A DNA stretch of 64,000 bases, taken from positions 120,265 to 184,264 of the forward strand of contig JAEXZY010000154.1 of NCBI GenBank assembly GCA_023404955.1, in the 5' to 3' direction. A program made the position numbers and the translations under genes. Every line of letters starts with the position of its first letter. Position 1 is the first letter of the stretch. Source of the DNA: Actinomycetes bacterium (GTDB lineage Bacteria; Actinomycetota; Actinomycetes; Mycobacteriales; Mycobacteriaceae). This document shows positions 27,668 through 36,851 of this stretch, piece by piece. The notes beneath the pieces were generated by a model, which did not search any database, was not told the origin of the DNA, and saw only the letters and a program-made list of their open reading frames with translations.

Positions 27668-30600
27668 ATGGGGCGGCTAGCCGGACTGGTGGTGCGCTTT
27701 CCCTGGGTGGTGATCGCCATCTGGGCGGCGCTGGCCGTGGCGCTGCCGCTCAGTTTCCCGTCGCTGAACGAGATGGCGCAGAAGCACCCGCTGCAGATCC
27801 TTCCCTCGGATGCGCCGTCGAGCGTCACCGCGACCAAGATGGCCGAGGCGTTCAAAGAGCCGGGGTCGGACAACCTGCTCGTCCTCGCGTTCATCAACGA
27901 ATCCGGGCTCACCCGCGCCGACGAGGCGGTCTACCGCAAGGTCGTCGACGCGCTGCGCGACGACGTCACCGACGTGGTGTCGGTACAGGACTTCATCGGC
28001 ACCCCGCAGCTGCGCAAGTTCCTGACCAGCGACGACAAGACCACCTGGGTGCTGCCCGTGACGCTGGTCGGCGAGCTGGGCACCCCGCGCGCCTACGACT
28101 CGTTCAACCGCGTCACCGACGTCATCTCCCATGCCGCGCCGCCGCGCGGCAGCCCGCTCACCGTGCACGTCACCGGGCCTGCCGCGACCGTCGCCGACCT
28201 GACGGTCGCGGGTCAGCAGGACCGCCTGCCGATCGAGCTCGCGATTGCGATCCTGGTGCTGACCGTGCTGCTGGTGGTCTACCGCAATCCGCTCACCATG
28301 CTGCTGCCGCTCATCACGATCGGCGCGTCCGTGCTGATCGCCCAGGGCGTGGTCGCCGGCTATTCGCACCTCACGGGCGCGGGGGTGTCCAACCAGTCGA
28401 TCGTGTTCCTCAGCGCCATCCTCGCCGGTGCCGGCACCGACTACGCGGTGTTCCTGATCAGTCGCTACCACGACTACATCCGCGATGGATCGAGCGTGGA
28501 CGATGCCGTCACCCGCGCGATGATCTCCATCGGCAAGGTGATCACCGCCTCGGCGACCACAGTCGGCATCACGTTCTTGGCGATGAGCTTCGCCACCATG
28601 GGCGTGTTCAAGACGATCGGCGTCTCCGCGGCGATCGGCGTGGCGGTGGCGTTCCTCGCCGGCCTGACACTGCTGCCAGCGATCATGGTGCTGGCGGGGC
28701 CGCGCGGCTGGATCGGGCCACGTCGGGAACTGACCGCGCAGATGTGGCGGCGTTCGGGCATCCGCATCGTGCGCCGGCCAGTGCCGCACCTGGTCGCCAG
28801 CGTGCTGGTCCTGGTTCTGCTCGCCGGGGCGGCGGCGTTCGGCTCGTTCAACTACGACGACCGCAAGGCGGTCTCACCGTCGGCGCCCAGTTCGGTCGGC
28901 TACGCCGCGCTGGAGCGCCACTTCCCGATCAGCCAGTCGATCCCGCAGTACGTGCTGGTGCAATCGCCGCGCGATCTGCGCTCGCCCGCCGCGCTGGCGG
29001 ATCTCGAGCAGATGGCCTCGCGCATCGCCCAGCTCCCGAACGTGGGGCTGGTCAGTGGCGTCACCCGCCCGCTCGGCGAGGTTCCGCCCGAGTTCCGCGC
29101 CACGTTCCAAGCCGGGATCGTCGGTGACCGGCTGGCCACCGGCTCCGCGCAAATCGGGGAGCGCCGCGGCGACCTCAACCGGCTCGCCGGCGGCGCGGAC
29201 ACGCTGGCCGACAGCCTCGGCGAGGTGCGCTCCCAGGTCAACGACATCGCGCCGAGTCTGAAGGGGCTACTCGACACGATGTCCTCGATCCGTGTCCAGT
29301 ACGGCGGGGACAAGCTGGTCCGCGACGTGGCGACCGCGGCCAAGCTCGTCGACAGCGTCAACAAGCTCGGTCTGTCGATGGGCGTGAACTTCCGTGCGGT
29401 CAAGGACATGTTCGCCTGGATCGGGCCCGTGCTGACCGCGCTGCAGGGCAACGCGACGTGCGATGCCAACCCGTCCTGCGTGGACACCCGCGCCCAGTTC
29501 CAGAAGCTCGCGGCGGCGCGCGACGAGGGCCGTGTCGACGAGATCAACCAGCTGGCCGGTCAGCTGCAGGGCGTCGATGACAAGGGCAATCTCACCTCGA
29601 CGGTGAACCAGCTCAACAGCATGTTCACCAAGCTGACCAAGACGATCTCCGATCTCGGCCTGGACAGTCCCGCCGGCGCGCGCTCGGGGGTGAACGAGCT
29701 GCAGCGCAACGCGAACCGGCTCGCCGACGGCAGCAGGCAGGTCGCCGGTGGCGTGGATCAGCTGGTCGAGCAGATCCAGGTGCTGGCCGCCGGCCTCGAC
29801 CAGGCCTCGACGTTCCTGCTGACGATGCGTAAGGATGCCGCTGCCTCGTCGATGGCGGGCTTCAACATCCCGGCCGAAGTGCTGGCCGCGCCGGAGTTCC
29901 AGAAGGCGTCGGCGGCGTACATCTCGCCCGACGGGCACTCGGCGCGCTATCTCGTGCAGACGAAGCTCAATCCGTTCAGCCCCGAGGCGATGGATCAAGT
30001 CAACGCGATCGACGACGTCGCGCGCGGTGCGCAACCCAACACCACGCTCGCCGACGCGACGATCTCGATGGGCGGCTATCCCGCCGCCCTGCGGGACACC
30101 CGTGACTACTACGAGCGCGACATCCGGTTCATCATCGTGGTGACGCTGGTGATCGTGCTGCTGACGCTGATGGTGCTGCTGCGCTCCCTCATCGCGCCGC
30201 TGTATCTGGTTGCCTCCGTTGTGCTCTCGTACTTCGCGGCGATCGGCATCGGGGTGCTGACATTCCAGTATCTGCTCGACCAACCGCTGCACTGGACCGT
30301 CCCACCGTTGGCGTTCGTGGTGCTGGTCGCCGTCGGCGCGGACTACAACATGCTCTTCGTGTCGAGGTTGCGCGACGAATCGCCGCACAGCGTGCGCTTC
30401 GGCGTGATCCGGACGTTGGGCTCGACAGGCGGCGTGATCACCGCGGCCGGCCTGATCTTCGCGGCCTCGATGGGCGGGTTGCTGTTCTCGTCGATCGGCA
30501 TCGTCGTGCAGGGCGGCTTCGTGATCGGCGTGGGCATCCTGCTCGACACGTTCGTGGTCCGCACCATCACCGTGCCCGCGATCGCCGCGCTGGTCGGACG

Positions 30601-30670
30601 GGCGAACTGGTGGCCGTCCCGGGTGCCATCGGGGACGACGCGCGCCACCGAGAGAGTCGAGGCGAGCTGA
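27668..30670 (+). CDS. mmpL10: RND-family lipid transporter MmpL10
   Basis: 1000-residue MmpL protein with two RND halves. The first has an N-terminal helix (LAGLVVRFPWVVIAIWAALA), a periplasmic loop, then helices including GAGTDYAVFLISRYHDYIRDG, the Asp-Tyr pair of the proton relay. The second begins after PVPHLVASVLVLV, has a long extracytoplasmic region and ends with a helix bundle containing VGADYNMLFVSRLRDE. Expected to move diacyltrehalose-type TPP precursors across the inner membrane. ATG 27668 lies 36 bases after papA3. Confidence 0.95.
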   Translation: MGRLAGLVVRFPWVVIAIWAALAVALPLSFPSLNEMAQKHPLQILPSDAPSSVTATKMAEAFKEPGSDNLLVLAFINESGLTRADEAVYRKVVDALRDDVTDVVSVQDFIGTPQLRKFLTSDDKTTWVLPVTLVGELGTPRAYDSFNRVTDVISHAAPPRGSPLTVHVTGPAATVADLTVAGQQDRLPIELAIAILVLTVLLVVYRNPLTMLLPLITIGASVLIAQGVVAGYSHLTGAGVSNQSIVFLSAILAGAGTDYAVFLISRYHDYIRDGSSVDDAVTRAMISIGKVITASATTVGITFLAMSFATMGVFKTIGVSAAIGVAVAFLAGLTLLPAIMVLAGPRGWIGPRRELTAQMWRRSGIRIVRRPVPHLVASVLVLVLLAGAAAFGSFNYDDRKAVSPSAPSSVGYAALERHFPISQSIPQYVLVQSPRDLRSPAALADLEQMASRIAQLPNVGLVSGVTRPLGEVPPEFRATFQAGIVGDRLATGSAQIGERRGDLNRLAGGADTLADSLGEVRSQVNDIAPSLKGLLDTMSSIRVQYGGDKLVRDVATAAKLVDSVNKLGLSMGVNFRAVKDMFAWIGPVLTALQGNATCDANPSCVDTRAQFQKLAAARDEGRVDEINQLAGQLQGVDDKGNLTSTVNQLNSMFTKLTKTISDLGLDSPAGARSGVNELQRNANRLADGSRQVAGGVDQLVEQIQVLAAGLDQASTFLLTMRKDAAASSMAGFNIPAEVLAAPEFQKASAAYISPDGHSARYLVQTKLNPFSPEAMDQVNAIDDVARGAQPNTTLADATISMGGYPAALRDTRDYYERDIRFIIVVTLVIVLLTLMVLLRSLIAPLYLVASVVLSYFAAIGIGVLTFQYLLDQPLHWTVPPLAFVVLVAVGADYNMLFVSRLRDESPHSVRFGVIRTLGSTGGVITAAGLIFAASMGGLLFSSIGIVVQGGFVIGVGILLDTFVVRTITVPAIAALVGRANWWPSRVPSGTTRATERVEAS

Positions 30671-30741
30671 CGTGGCCGAGGTATCGCGCCGACGGGCGCG
30701 CTGTGTGACACTACGACGACGGTCGGTCGGGGGTTGAGATC

Positions 30742-32454
30742 ATGACGCACACGGGACTGTCGTCTGTGCTGTCGATGCTGCACGGCAGGGCCGCGATGCG
30801 GCCCGACGGCACCGCGTTCACGTTCACCGACTACACCGACGATCCGGCGGGCCGCGCGCAGACCCTGACCTGGTCGCAGCTGTCGCGGCGCACCATGAGT
30901 GTGGCGGCGCAGATCGCCGCACACGGCGCCACCGGTGATCGCGCGGTGATCCTCGCGCCGCAGGGTCTCGAGTACATCCTGGCGTTCCTCGGCGCGATGC
31001 AGGCCGGGCTCATCGCCGTGCCGTTGCCGCTGCCGCATCGCGGTTCAAGCCACGACCGGGTCAGCGCGGTGTTCGCCGACACCACCCCCGCGGTGGTGCT
31101 GACCACCTCGGCCGTCGCCGCCGACGTCGCCGAATACGTCGACCAGTCCGGGCTGCGAGCTGCCCCAACGCTTCTCCGCATCGACGTGATCGATCCGCAC
31201 GCCGAGGGCGCCGCGTTCACCCCGCCGGCCGAGACGCCCGACACCGCGTACCTGCAATACAGCTCGGGGTCGACGCGGCTGCCCACCGGCGTGATGATCT
31301 CGCACCGCAATCTGTCGTCGAACTTCGAGCAGTTGATGCGCAGCCTGCTCGGCGGCCGGCAGCTGCCCGACCTGACGGTCGTGTCGTGGCTGCCGTTCTA
31401 TCACGACATGGGCCTCGTGCTGGGAGTGTGCGCACCAATCCTCGGCGGTTTCCCCGCGGACCTCACCAGCCCCGTCGCGTTCCTCGAACAGCCCTCTCGC
31501 TGGATTCGGGCGCTGGCCACCGCGAAGAACGCGTTCTCCGCGGCGCCGAACTTCGCCTTCGAGCTGGCCGCCCGCAAGACCACCGACGCCCAGCTCGCCG
31601 GTCTGAATCTCGGCGGAGTCGCGGGCATCATCAACGGGGCCGAGCGCGTCGATCCTGCCACGCTGGCCCGGTTCTCGGATCGCTTCGCGCACTTCGACTT
31701 CCGTGACGACATGCTTCGGCCTTCCTACGGTTTGGCCGAAGCCACCGTGTTCGTCGCGTCGGGAGTGTGGGACGACTCGGCGGTGGTGGACCGGTTCGAC
31801 ACCGACGAACTGTCCGCAGGCCGCGTCCAGCGCTGCAGGACAGGGGGTTCGGCGCTGGTTCGCTACGCGGTGCCGCAGTCGCCGATCCTCCGCATCGTCG
31901 ACACCGACACCGGTGCGGAGTGCCCGTCCGACGTGGTGGGGGAGATCTGGGTGTGCGGCGACAACGTCGCCGCTGGGTACTGGAGTCGCGGGGCCGAAGA
32001 GCAGCAGTGCTTCGGCGCCACCATCACCGAACCCTCACCCGGCACGCCGTCGGGGCCGTGGCTGCGCACCGGCGATCTCGGATTCGTCCACGACGGTGCG
32101 CTGTTCATCGTCGGCCGGATCAAGGATCTGCTGATCATCCGCGGCCGCAACCACTATCCGGAGGACATCGAGGCGACCGTCCAGGAGATCACCCGCGGCC
32201 GCGTCGCCGCGATCGCGGTTCCGGTGAACAGCACCGAAAAGCTGGTCACCGTCATCGAACTCAAGAAGCCGGCCGACGTGCACGAGGTGAAAAGCACGGT
32301 GACATCGGCGATCTCGACGGTGCACGGGCTCAGCGTCGAAGATCTGGTGCTGGTACCGCCTGGCTCCATACCGACGACGACGAGCGGCAAGGTGCGCCGT
32401 GCGGCCTGCGTGGAGCACTACCGGGCCGATCAATTCGAACGATTGGATGCCTGA
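30742..32454 (+). CDS. fadD23: Fatty acyl-AMP ligase FadD23-like (FAAL)
   Basis: 570-residue FAAL that activates fatty acids as acyl-AMP for transfer to the Pks. P-loop-like YSSGSTRLPTGVMISH begins near residue 172; SWLPFYHDMGLV and RPSYGLAEATVFVASG are FAAL hallmarks; GRIKDLLIIRGRNHYPEDIE marks the C-terminal hinge. The C-terminal Lys region is SGKVRRAAC. Located 71 bases after mmpL10 in the same operon, its natural partner is the adjacent Pks, whose starter acyl chain it should provide. Confidence 0.94.
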   Translation: MTHTGLSSVLSMLHGRAAMRPDGTAFTFTDYTDDPAGRAQTLTWSQLSRRTMSVAAQIAAHGATGDRAVILAPQGLEYILAFLGAMQAGLIAVPLPLPHRGSSHDRVSAVFADTTPAVVLTTSAVAADVAEYVDQSGLRAAPTLLRIDVIDPHAEGAAFTPPAETPDTAYLQYSSGSTRLPTGVMISHRNLSSNFEQLMRSLLGGRQLPDLTVVSWLPFYHDMGLVLGVCAPILGGFPADLTSPVAFLEQPSRWIRALATAKNAFSAAPNFAFELAARKTTDAQLAGLNLGGVAGIINGAERVDPATLARFSDRFAHFDFRDDMLRPSYGLAEATVFVASGVWDDSAVVDRFDTDELSAGRVQRCRTGGSALVRYAVPQSPILRIVDTDTGAECPSDVVGEIWVCGDNVAAGYWSRGAEEQQCFGATITEPSPGTPSGPWLRTGDLGFVHDGALFIVGRIKDLLIIRGRNHYPEDIEATVQEITRGRVAAIAVPVNSTEKLVTVIELKKPADVHEVKSTVTSAISTVHGLSVEDLVLVPPGSIPTTTSGKVRRAACVEHYRADQFERLDA

Positions 32455-32484
32455 GTGCCGCCAGAGACGACGGGAAGAGTGAAC

Positions 32485-33603
32485 ATGCGCAGAGCTCTGG
32501 CATCGGTCACGGCGCTCATCACGGTCGGGGTCGCGGGCGGATTGGGCACGGGTATGGCGAATGCGGATGAGCCACCACCGCCGCCCCCGCCCGGTACGCC
32601 GGTGCTCGGGACGCCGGGACGGGCCTACGCGCTCGGCGGCGCGCACGTGCTCGGCATCCCGTACGACGAATACATCATGCGCACCGGCGCCGACTGGTTC
32701 CCGGGGCTCGAGCGGCAGATCGTCGACTACCCGGCCGGTCAGGTGCAGGGCCACACGCTGGAGCGGTTGTTCCCCGGCATCGGCGCGTTCGGGGAGCGCT
32801 TCGTGCCCGGTCTCGGGCTCGACGGCCCGAGCATCGGCGAGTCGGTCGACGTCGGTACGCCCAACGTCGTCAACGCGGTTCGCCAGGGCGGACGCGGCAC
32901 GGCGATCGGGCTGTCCGAGGGCGCGATGGTGCTCAACGACGTCCAGGCCAAACTCGCCTACGACCCCGCCGCCCCGCCGCCGGATCAGCTGAGCTTCGCG
33001 ATGTACGGCGATCCGGTGGCCAAGCACGCATTCGGCGAGAGCTTCCTGACGCAGAACTTCCCCGTCGGCAGCGTGGTGCCGTCTCTGGACTACCGCATCC
33101 CGGCGCCCGTGGAGAGCCAGTACGACACCTATCAATTCGTCTCGGCCTACGACAGCATCGCGGACTGGCCGGACCGGCCGGACAACTGGCTGTCCGTGGC
33201 CAACGCGATCGTCGGGCTGGCCACCGGCCACACCGCCGTCGCGTTCACCAAACCGAGCACCGTGCCGCCGCAGAACATCCGGACGACCGTGAACTCCCGG
33301 GGCGCGAAGACCACGACGTTCATGATCCCCGAGGAGCACCTGCCGCTGGTGCTGCCGTTCAAGTACCTCGGGGTGGACAAGCAGACCCTGATCGAACTCG
33401 ACAAGGTCTTGCAGCCCTACGTCGACGCCGGGTACTCCCGCAACGACGACCCGGCGTCCGCGCCGATCACCGTCGACCCCGTGAACGGGTACGACCCGGC
33501 GGCGGTCACCGCTCCCGCGACCCAGGCGGCGTTCGGCGGTGGCTCGGACCCGGTGTCCCAGCTTCTCGCCGGGTTGCAGTACGTGGTGAACCACCAGGGC
33601 TGA
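32485..33603 (+). CDS. Secreted PE-PPE-domain acyltransferase of the TPP pathway
   Basis: 372 residues: an N-terminal signal (RRALASVTALITVGVAGGLG), a Pro-rich linker (PPPPPPPGTP), then an alpha/beta-hydrolase PE-PPE domain. Nucleophile Ser144 lies in GLSEG; Asp candidates are in AYDSIADWPD and the His in PEEHLPLVLP. The M. smegmatis equivalent in this position is called PE and is needed for the last, extracellular step of TPP synthesis; M. tuberculosis Chp2 is a relative in the sulfolipid pathway. ATG 32485 is preceded by GGGAAG; a GTG at 32455 would put a polar stretch before the signal. Despite the name it has no PE motif at the N-terminus. Confidence 0.9.
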   Translation: MRRALASVTALITVGVAGGLGTGMANADEPPPPPPPGTPVLGTPGRAYALGGAHVLGIPYDEYIMRTGADWFPGLERQIVDYPAGQVQGHTLERLFPGIGAFGERFVPGLGLDGPSIGESVDVGTPNVVNAVRQGGRGTAIGLSEGAMVLNDVQAKLAYDPAAPPPDQLSFAMYGDPVAKHAFGESFLTQNFPVGSVVPSLDYRIPAPVESQYDTYQFVSAYDSIADWPDRPDNWLSVANAIVGLATGHTAVAFTKPSTVPPQNIRTTVNSRGAKTTTFMIPEEHLPLVLPFKYLGVDKQTLIELDKVLQPYVDAGYSRNDDPASAPITVDPVNGYDPAAVTAPATQAAFGGGSDPVSQLLAGLQYVVNHQG

Positions 33604-33610
33604 AGCCCCG

Positions 33611-34258
33611 CTACAGGCCCGCCAACCCAGCCACGACGAGGACGCCGCCGACAGCGGCCACCAGTGCGGCGACGGCCCGCCGGCCTCCGGCGCGGATGCG
33701 TTCGTGTACCGACATCAGCGCGGCCCGCGTGCGGTCCGGCGCGACCAGGTACGCGAGCAGCGGCACCTCGACGAGCGCGAAGGCCACCACGTTGAACATG
33801 ATCAGTGCACCGAGTTGCACGGACGCTTCGGCGCCCGACGCCACGATCAGCGCCAGCGCGGCGAGATAGTCCACCGACGGCAACGCGATCCCCAGCCCGG
33901 CGCTGCCCGCGATCCACAGCGAGCGACCCCCGAGCAGTTGCCGCACCCGCTGCAGAACCGGCCCGTCGCTGGCCGGCATCCGCCCGAGCACGCCGGCCGC
34001 GATCAGCGCTGCGTTGGCGAGCACCACCGCACCCACGACGATCTGCACGACCGGCAGGGTGAACCGCGCCGAGTCCAGCGCGGGCCGCAACACGAACAGC
34101 ACCACCAAGCCCACGGCGGTGCCCATCAGGAATCCGCCTGCCAGGAACGCGAGCAGCTGCAGCGCAGGTCGCGGGCGATTCACCATCACGACCGTCATGC
34201 CGATGCGGAACGGCTCGAGGCTGACCGCGAGGGCCATCAGCAACAGCGGAATCCACAT
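33611..34258 (-). CDS. Gap/Sap-family lipid-addressing membrane protein
   Basis: 215 residues with about six hydrophobic helices. The start MWIPLLLMALAVSLEPFRIG followed by VMVNRPRPALQLLAFLAGGF matches the Gap (glycopeptidolipid) and Sap (sulfolipid) family, small proteins encoded beside MmpL-exported lipid loci and needed to place the lipid at the surface. ATG 34258 is chosen because family members begin MW; a longer ATG start at 34303 is possible. It converges on the PE-PPE gene with 7 bases between stops. A role in TPP surface exposure is inferred from family and place. Confidence 0.83.
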   Translation of the reverse strand: MWIPLLLMALAVSLEPFRIGMTVVMVNRPRPALQLLAFLAGGFLMGTAVGLVVLFVLRPALDSARFTLPVVQIVVGAVVLANAALIAAGVLGRMPASDGPVLQRVRQLLGGRSLWIAGSAGLGIALPSVDYLAALALIVASGAEASVQLGALIMFNVVAFALVEVPLLAYLVAPDRTRAALMSVHERIRAGGRRAVAALVAAVGGVLVVAGLAGL

Positions 34259-34343
34259 GATGGGCGTCAACTTACCGGGGGTTGCACTCAGCGGGATTCT
34301 CATCGTGGCGGTGCCCCGCGACCGCGTGTGAAGATGGGGAGTG

Positions 34344-34841
34344 ATGACCGGAAGACACGCGCAGGTCGACCTGAGCCCGACGTCGCTACGGGAGGCGTTC
34401 GGTCACTTTCCGACCGGCGTCATCGCGATCGCGGCGGAAATCGACGGCACCCGGGTGGGTCTGGCGGCCAGCACATTCGTCCCCGTCTCCCTGGACCCGC
34501 CGCTGGTGTCGTTCTGCGTACAGAACACGTCGACCACATGGCCACAGCTGGTCGAGGCTCCCTACCTGGGCATCAGCGTGCTCGGCGAGGCGCATGACGC
34601 GGCGGCCCGGACGCTGGCCGCCAAGACGGGGGACCGGTTCGCCGGGCTCGAGACCGCGTCGACCGACCGCGGGGCGGTGTTCATCGAGGGCACCAGCGTC
34701 TGGCTGGAGAGCTCGATCGAGCAGCAGGTGCCTGCCGGCGACCACACCATCGTGGTGCTGCGGGTCAGTCACATCACGGTGCACCCGGACGTGGCGCCCA
34801 TCGTGTTCCACCGCAGTACGTTCCGGCGGTTGGGCGCCTGA
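34344..34841 (+). CDS. Flavin reductase-like protein, Rv0245 type
   Basis: 165-residue FMN-binding split-barrel protein: LREAFGHFPTGVIAIAA, RVGLAASTFVPVSLDPPLVSFCV (flavin-binding strand-loop), YLGISVLGE and the terminal PIVFHRSTFRRLG. Such proteins supply reduced flavin to a monooxygenase or act as oxidoreductases themselves. GGGGAG lies just before GTGATG; ATG 34344 is used, with GTG 34341 equally possible. In M. tuberculosis order this gene directly follows fadE5, so the 12.7-34.3 kb block sits between the two here. Confidence 0.85.
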   Translation: MTGRHAQVDLSPTSLREAFGHFPTGVIAIAAEIDGTRVGLAASTFVPVSLDPPLVSFCVQNTSTTWPQLVEAPYLGISVLGEAHDAAARTLAAKTGDRFAGLETASTDRGAVFIEGTSVWLESSIEQQVPAGDHTIVVLRVSHITVHPDVAPIVFHRSTFRRLGA

Positions 34842-34848
34842 CAGTCGG

Positions 34849-35010
34849 TCAGGGCCGGGCGCTCAGTTCCTCGCGATAGTGCCGCACGCGCTGGTCGAGT
34901 TCGGCGGCATCAGCCGTCCTGCCCTCCCGGCGTGCAAGGTCTGCTCGGCTGCTGATCTCACGGATTGCGGTTCGAATGTCGTTGACACTCAACGGTTGAT
35001 GTAGCGACAC
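34849..35010 (-). CDS. Small hypothetical protein, 53 residues
   Basis: GTG at 35010 with GAAAGG ten bases upstream opens a 53-codon frame to TGA at 34849. The protein is helical and highly charged: NDIRTAIREISSRADLARRE, then RTADAAELDQRVRHYREELS. No transmembrane segment, no Cys. The pattern suggests a two-helix hairpin or coiled coil. It follows the acyl-CoA dehydrogenase gene on the same strand after 74 bases and converges on the flavin reductase gene. I do not recognise a family; the ribosome site, codon bias and clean frame make it credible. Confidence 0.6.
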   Translation of the reverse strand: MSLHQPLSVNDIRTAIREISSRADLARREGRTADAAELDQRVRHYREELSARP

Positions 35011-35084
35011 GGCGCTGCCTTTCGACGGTGATTGGCTGCTGTCCGCGAGCGTACTCCCGGAGTGTGATGCCGGCCACGTTCGAT

Positions 35085-36821
35085 CTACGGATTCATCTGA
35101 TAGACGCCGTCATAGGCGGCCACCTCGTGCCACACCTTGTCGAAACGGTCGGAGTCGGCGACCGGTTTACGGATCGCCGAGAGTGCCCAGGCCTGCTGCT
35201 CCTCGGTCGAGCTGGGTTTCCCGTGCAGTGCGACCGCATAGGCGGAGAAGTCGCGCACCATCACGTCGAAGATCTGGTCGGTCAGGTCGGGGTCGAGGTT
35301 CGTCAGCTCGGCCTGCTCCAGGATCAGCTGGCCGTACACCACCAGCGAGAAGAGGTGGCCGACGACGAGCACGAAATCGAGGTCGCTCTGCTGGGCGGCG
35401 TCGGGCGCCGCAGTGGTCAGCAACTCCTTGAATGCGCTGACCTGCTCGTAGAAGCGACCCACGTTGGCGATGCCGACGTGGCGTTCGTAGACCGGCGCCC
35501 AGTCGGCGAATTGCACCTTCGACGCACCGCGGGCCGGCCCCTGCGACCAGAAGAACACGTCATCGGCCGGATCGTCGCGGGTGCCGATCTCCGGATAGGA
35601 GGCCGGGTTGAACATGTAGTTCGGCATGAACTTCAAGATCTGCGCGACGTTGACGTGCACGGTGCCCTCCAGCCGCGGCAGCGCGCCGATCAGCCGGACC
35701 ACCTGGCTGAAGTAGGTGTTCTTCTCGAAGCCCTTGGCGGCCAGGATGTCCCACAACAGCGTGACCACCTTTTCGCCTTCGGAGGTCACCTTCGACTTGG
35801 TCACCGGGTTGAACAACAGGTAGCGGCGGTCCTCGGGGCCCGCGCTGCGGAAGTAGTCGATGGCGCGGTCGCTGAACAGCTTCATCGCGAGAATGCGGGC
35901 ATAGGCGTCGACGAAGCTGGCCCGCACGTGCGGGAAGATCGTGACCGGATTGCCGTAGAGGATGCGGTTGTTGGCGTGATTGATCGCCTCGTAGAACGCG
36001 TGCTCGCACATGCCGATCGACCCGCTGCACAGGTTGAACTTGCCGACGTTGACGGTGTTCAGCGCGGCGGAGAACGCGTCGGGACCGGTGACGAGGATGT
36101 CCTCCTCGTAGACCGGGTAGTCGTGCAGCGCGAACGTGCTGACGAACATCTGGCCGTGCACGACGTTGCCGATCAACTCGTAGTTCTCGTGCGAGCTGTC
36201 CGCGACGAACCAGACGTAGCCGTCGGCCCCGTCGACGTCGGCGCGCCGTCCGAACACCGACACCATGCCGGCCACATTGCCGTTGCCGATGTAGTACTTC
36301 TCCCCGGACGCCCGGAACAGCACGCCCTCGCTGTCATCGCGAGTGGCCGGCGTCAGCACCAGATCCGTGTTGTAGATGTCCGCGCCGTGCTCCCGCTCCG
36401 ACAGCGCGAACGCCATCACCTCGCCGGCCTCGAGCCGGGCGGCGGCCTTTTCCCTGGCTTTGACGTTGTCGCTCTGCCAGATCGGACCGAGCCCGAGGAT
36501 CGTGACCTGCTCGGCGTACCAATAGGACAGCCCGTAGAAGCCGAGGATCTCGCTCAGCACGGCGTTGCGGGAGGTGTCCCACCGCTTGTCGGGATCGCCG
36601 CCGGCGAACTCCGACGGCGTCAGGAACGTCGCGAACAGCCGCTCCCGCTTGACGAAGTCGAGGAAGTCCGACACCCAGGCCGCGTCCAGGTCGTCGCGCA
36701 GCAGCCGCGTCTTGCCCCGCTGCTCGAACCAGTCGATCAGTGCCTTCAGCTGCCGGCGGGACTCGGGGTCGAGCCGGTCGGAGTCGAAGGTGTGCGGGTT
36801 GAGCAGGCGCGGGGTCGGCAT
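35085..36821 (-). CDS. Acyl-CoA dehydrogenase family protein
   Basis: 578 residues, longer than the usual 380-400. FAD/substrate motif MAFALSEREHGADIYNTDLVLTP, KYYIGNGNVAG, and a helical C-terminal half with FKELLTTAAPDAAQQSDLDF. Substrate unknown. ATG 36821 starts MPTPRLLNPHTF; a TTG three codons earlier is less likely. The gene starts 30 bases after the Ser/Cys-repeat gene and reads in the same direction as sdhCAB, so it probably belongs to the succinate dehydrogenase transcript. Electrons from such enzymes normally reach quinone through ETF rather than Sdh. Confidence 0.85.
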   Translation of the reverse strand: MPTPRLLNPHTFDSDRLDPESRRQLKALIDWFEQRGKTRLLRDDLDAAWVSDFLDFVKRERLFATFLTPSEFAGGDPDKRWDTSRNAVLSEILGFYGLSYWYAEQVTILGLGPIWQSDNVKAREKAAARLEAGEVMAFALSEREHGADIYNTDLVLTPATRDDSEGVLFRASGEKYYIGNGNVAGMVSVFGRRADVDGADGYVWFVADSSHENYELIGNVVHGQMFVSTFALHDYPVYEEDILVTGPDAFSAALNTVNVGKFNLCSGSIGMCEHAFYEAINHANNRILYGNPVTIFPHVRASFVDAYARILAMKLFSDRAIDYFRSAGPEDRRYLLFNPVTKSKVTSEGEKVVTLLWDILAAKGFEKNTYFSQVVRLIGALPRLEGTVHVNVAQILKFMPNYMFNPASYPEIGTRDDPADDVFFWSQGPARGASKVQFADWAPVYERHVGIANVGRFYEQVSAFKELLTTAAPDAAQQSDLDFVLVVGHLFSLVVYGQLILEQAELTNLDPDLTDQIFDVMVRDFSAYAVALHGKPSSTEEQQAWALSAIRKPVADSDRFDKVWHEVAAYDGVYQMNP

Positions 36822-36851
36822 GCGTGCCAACGTAGCGCCCTCGGCTGTCTG

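Noticed and set aside
32035..33594. 519-residue minus-strand frame opposite fadD23 and the PE-PPE gene
   Set aside because: Antisense shadow; Arg/His/Gly-rich with no motif.
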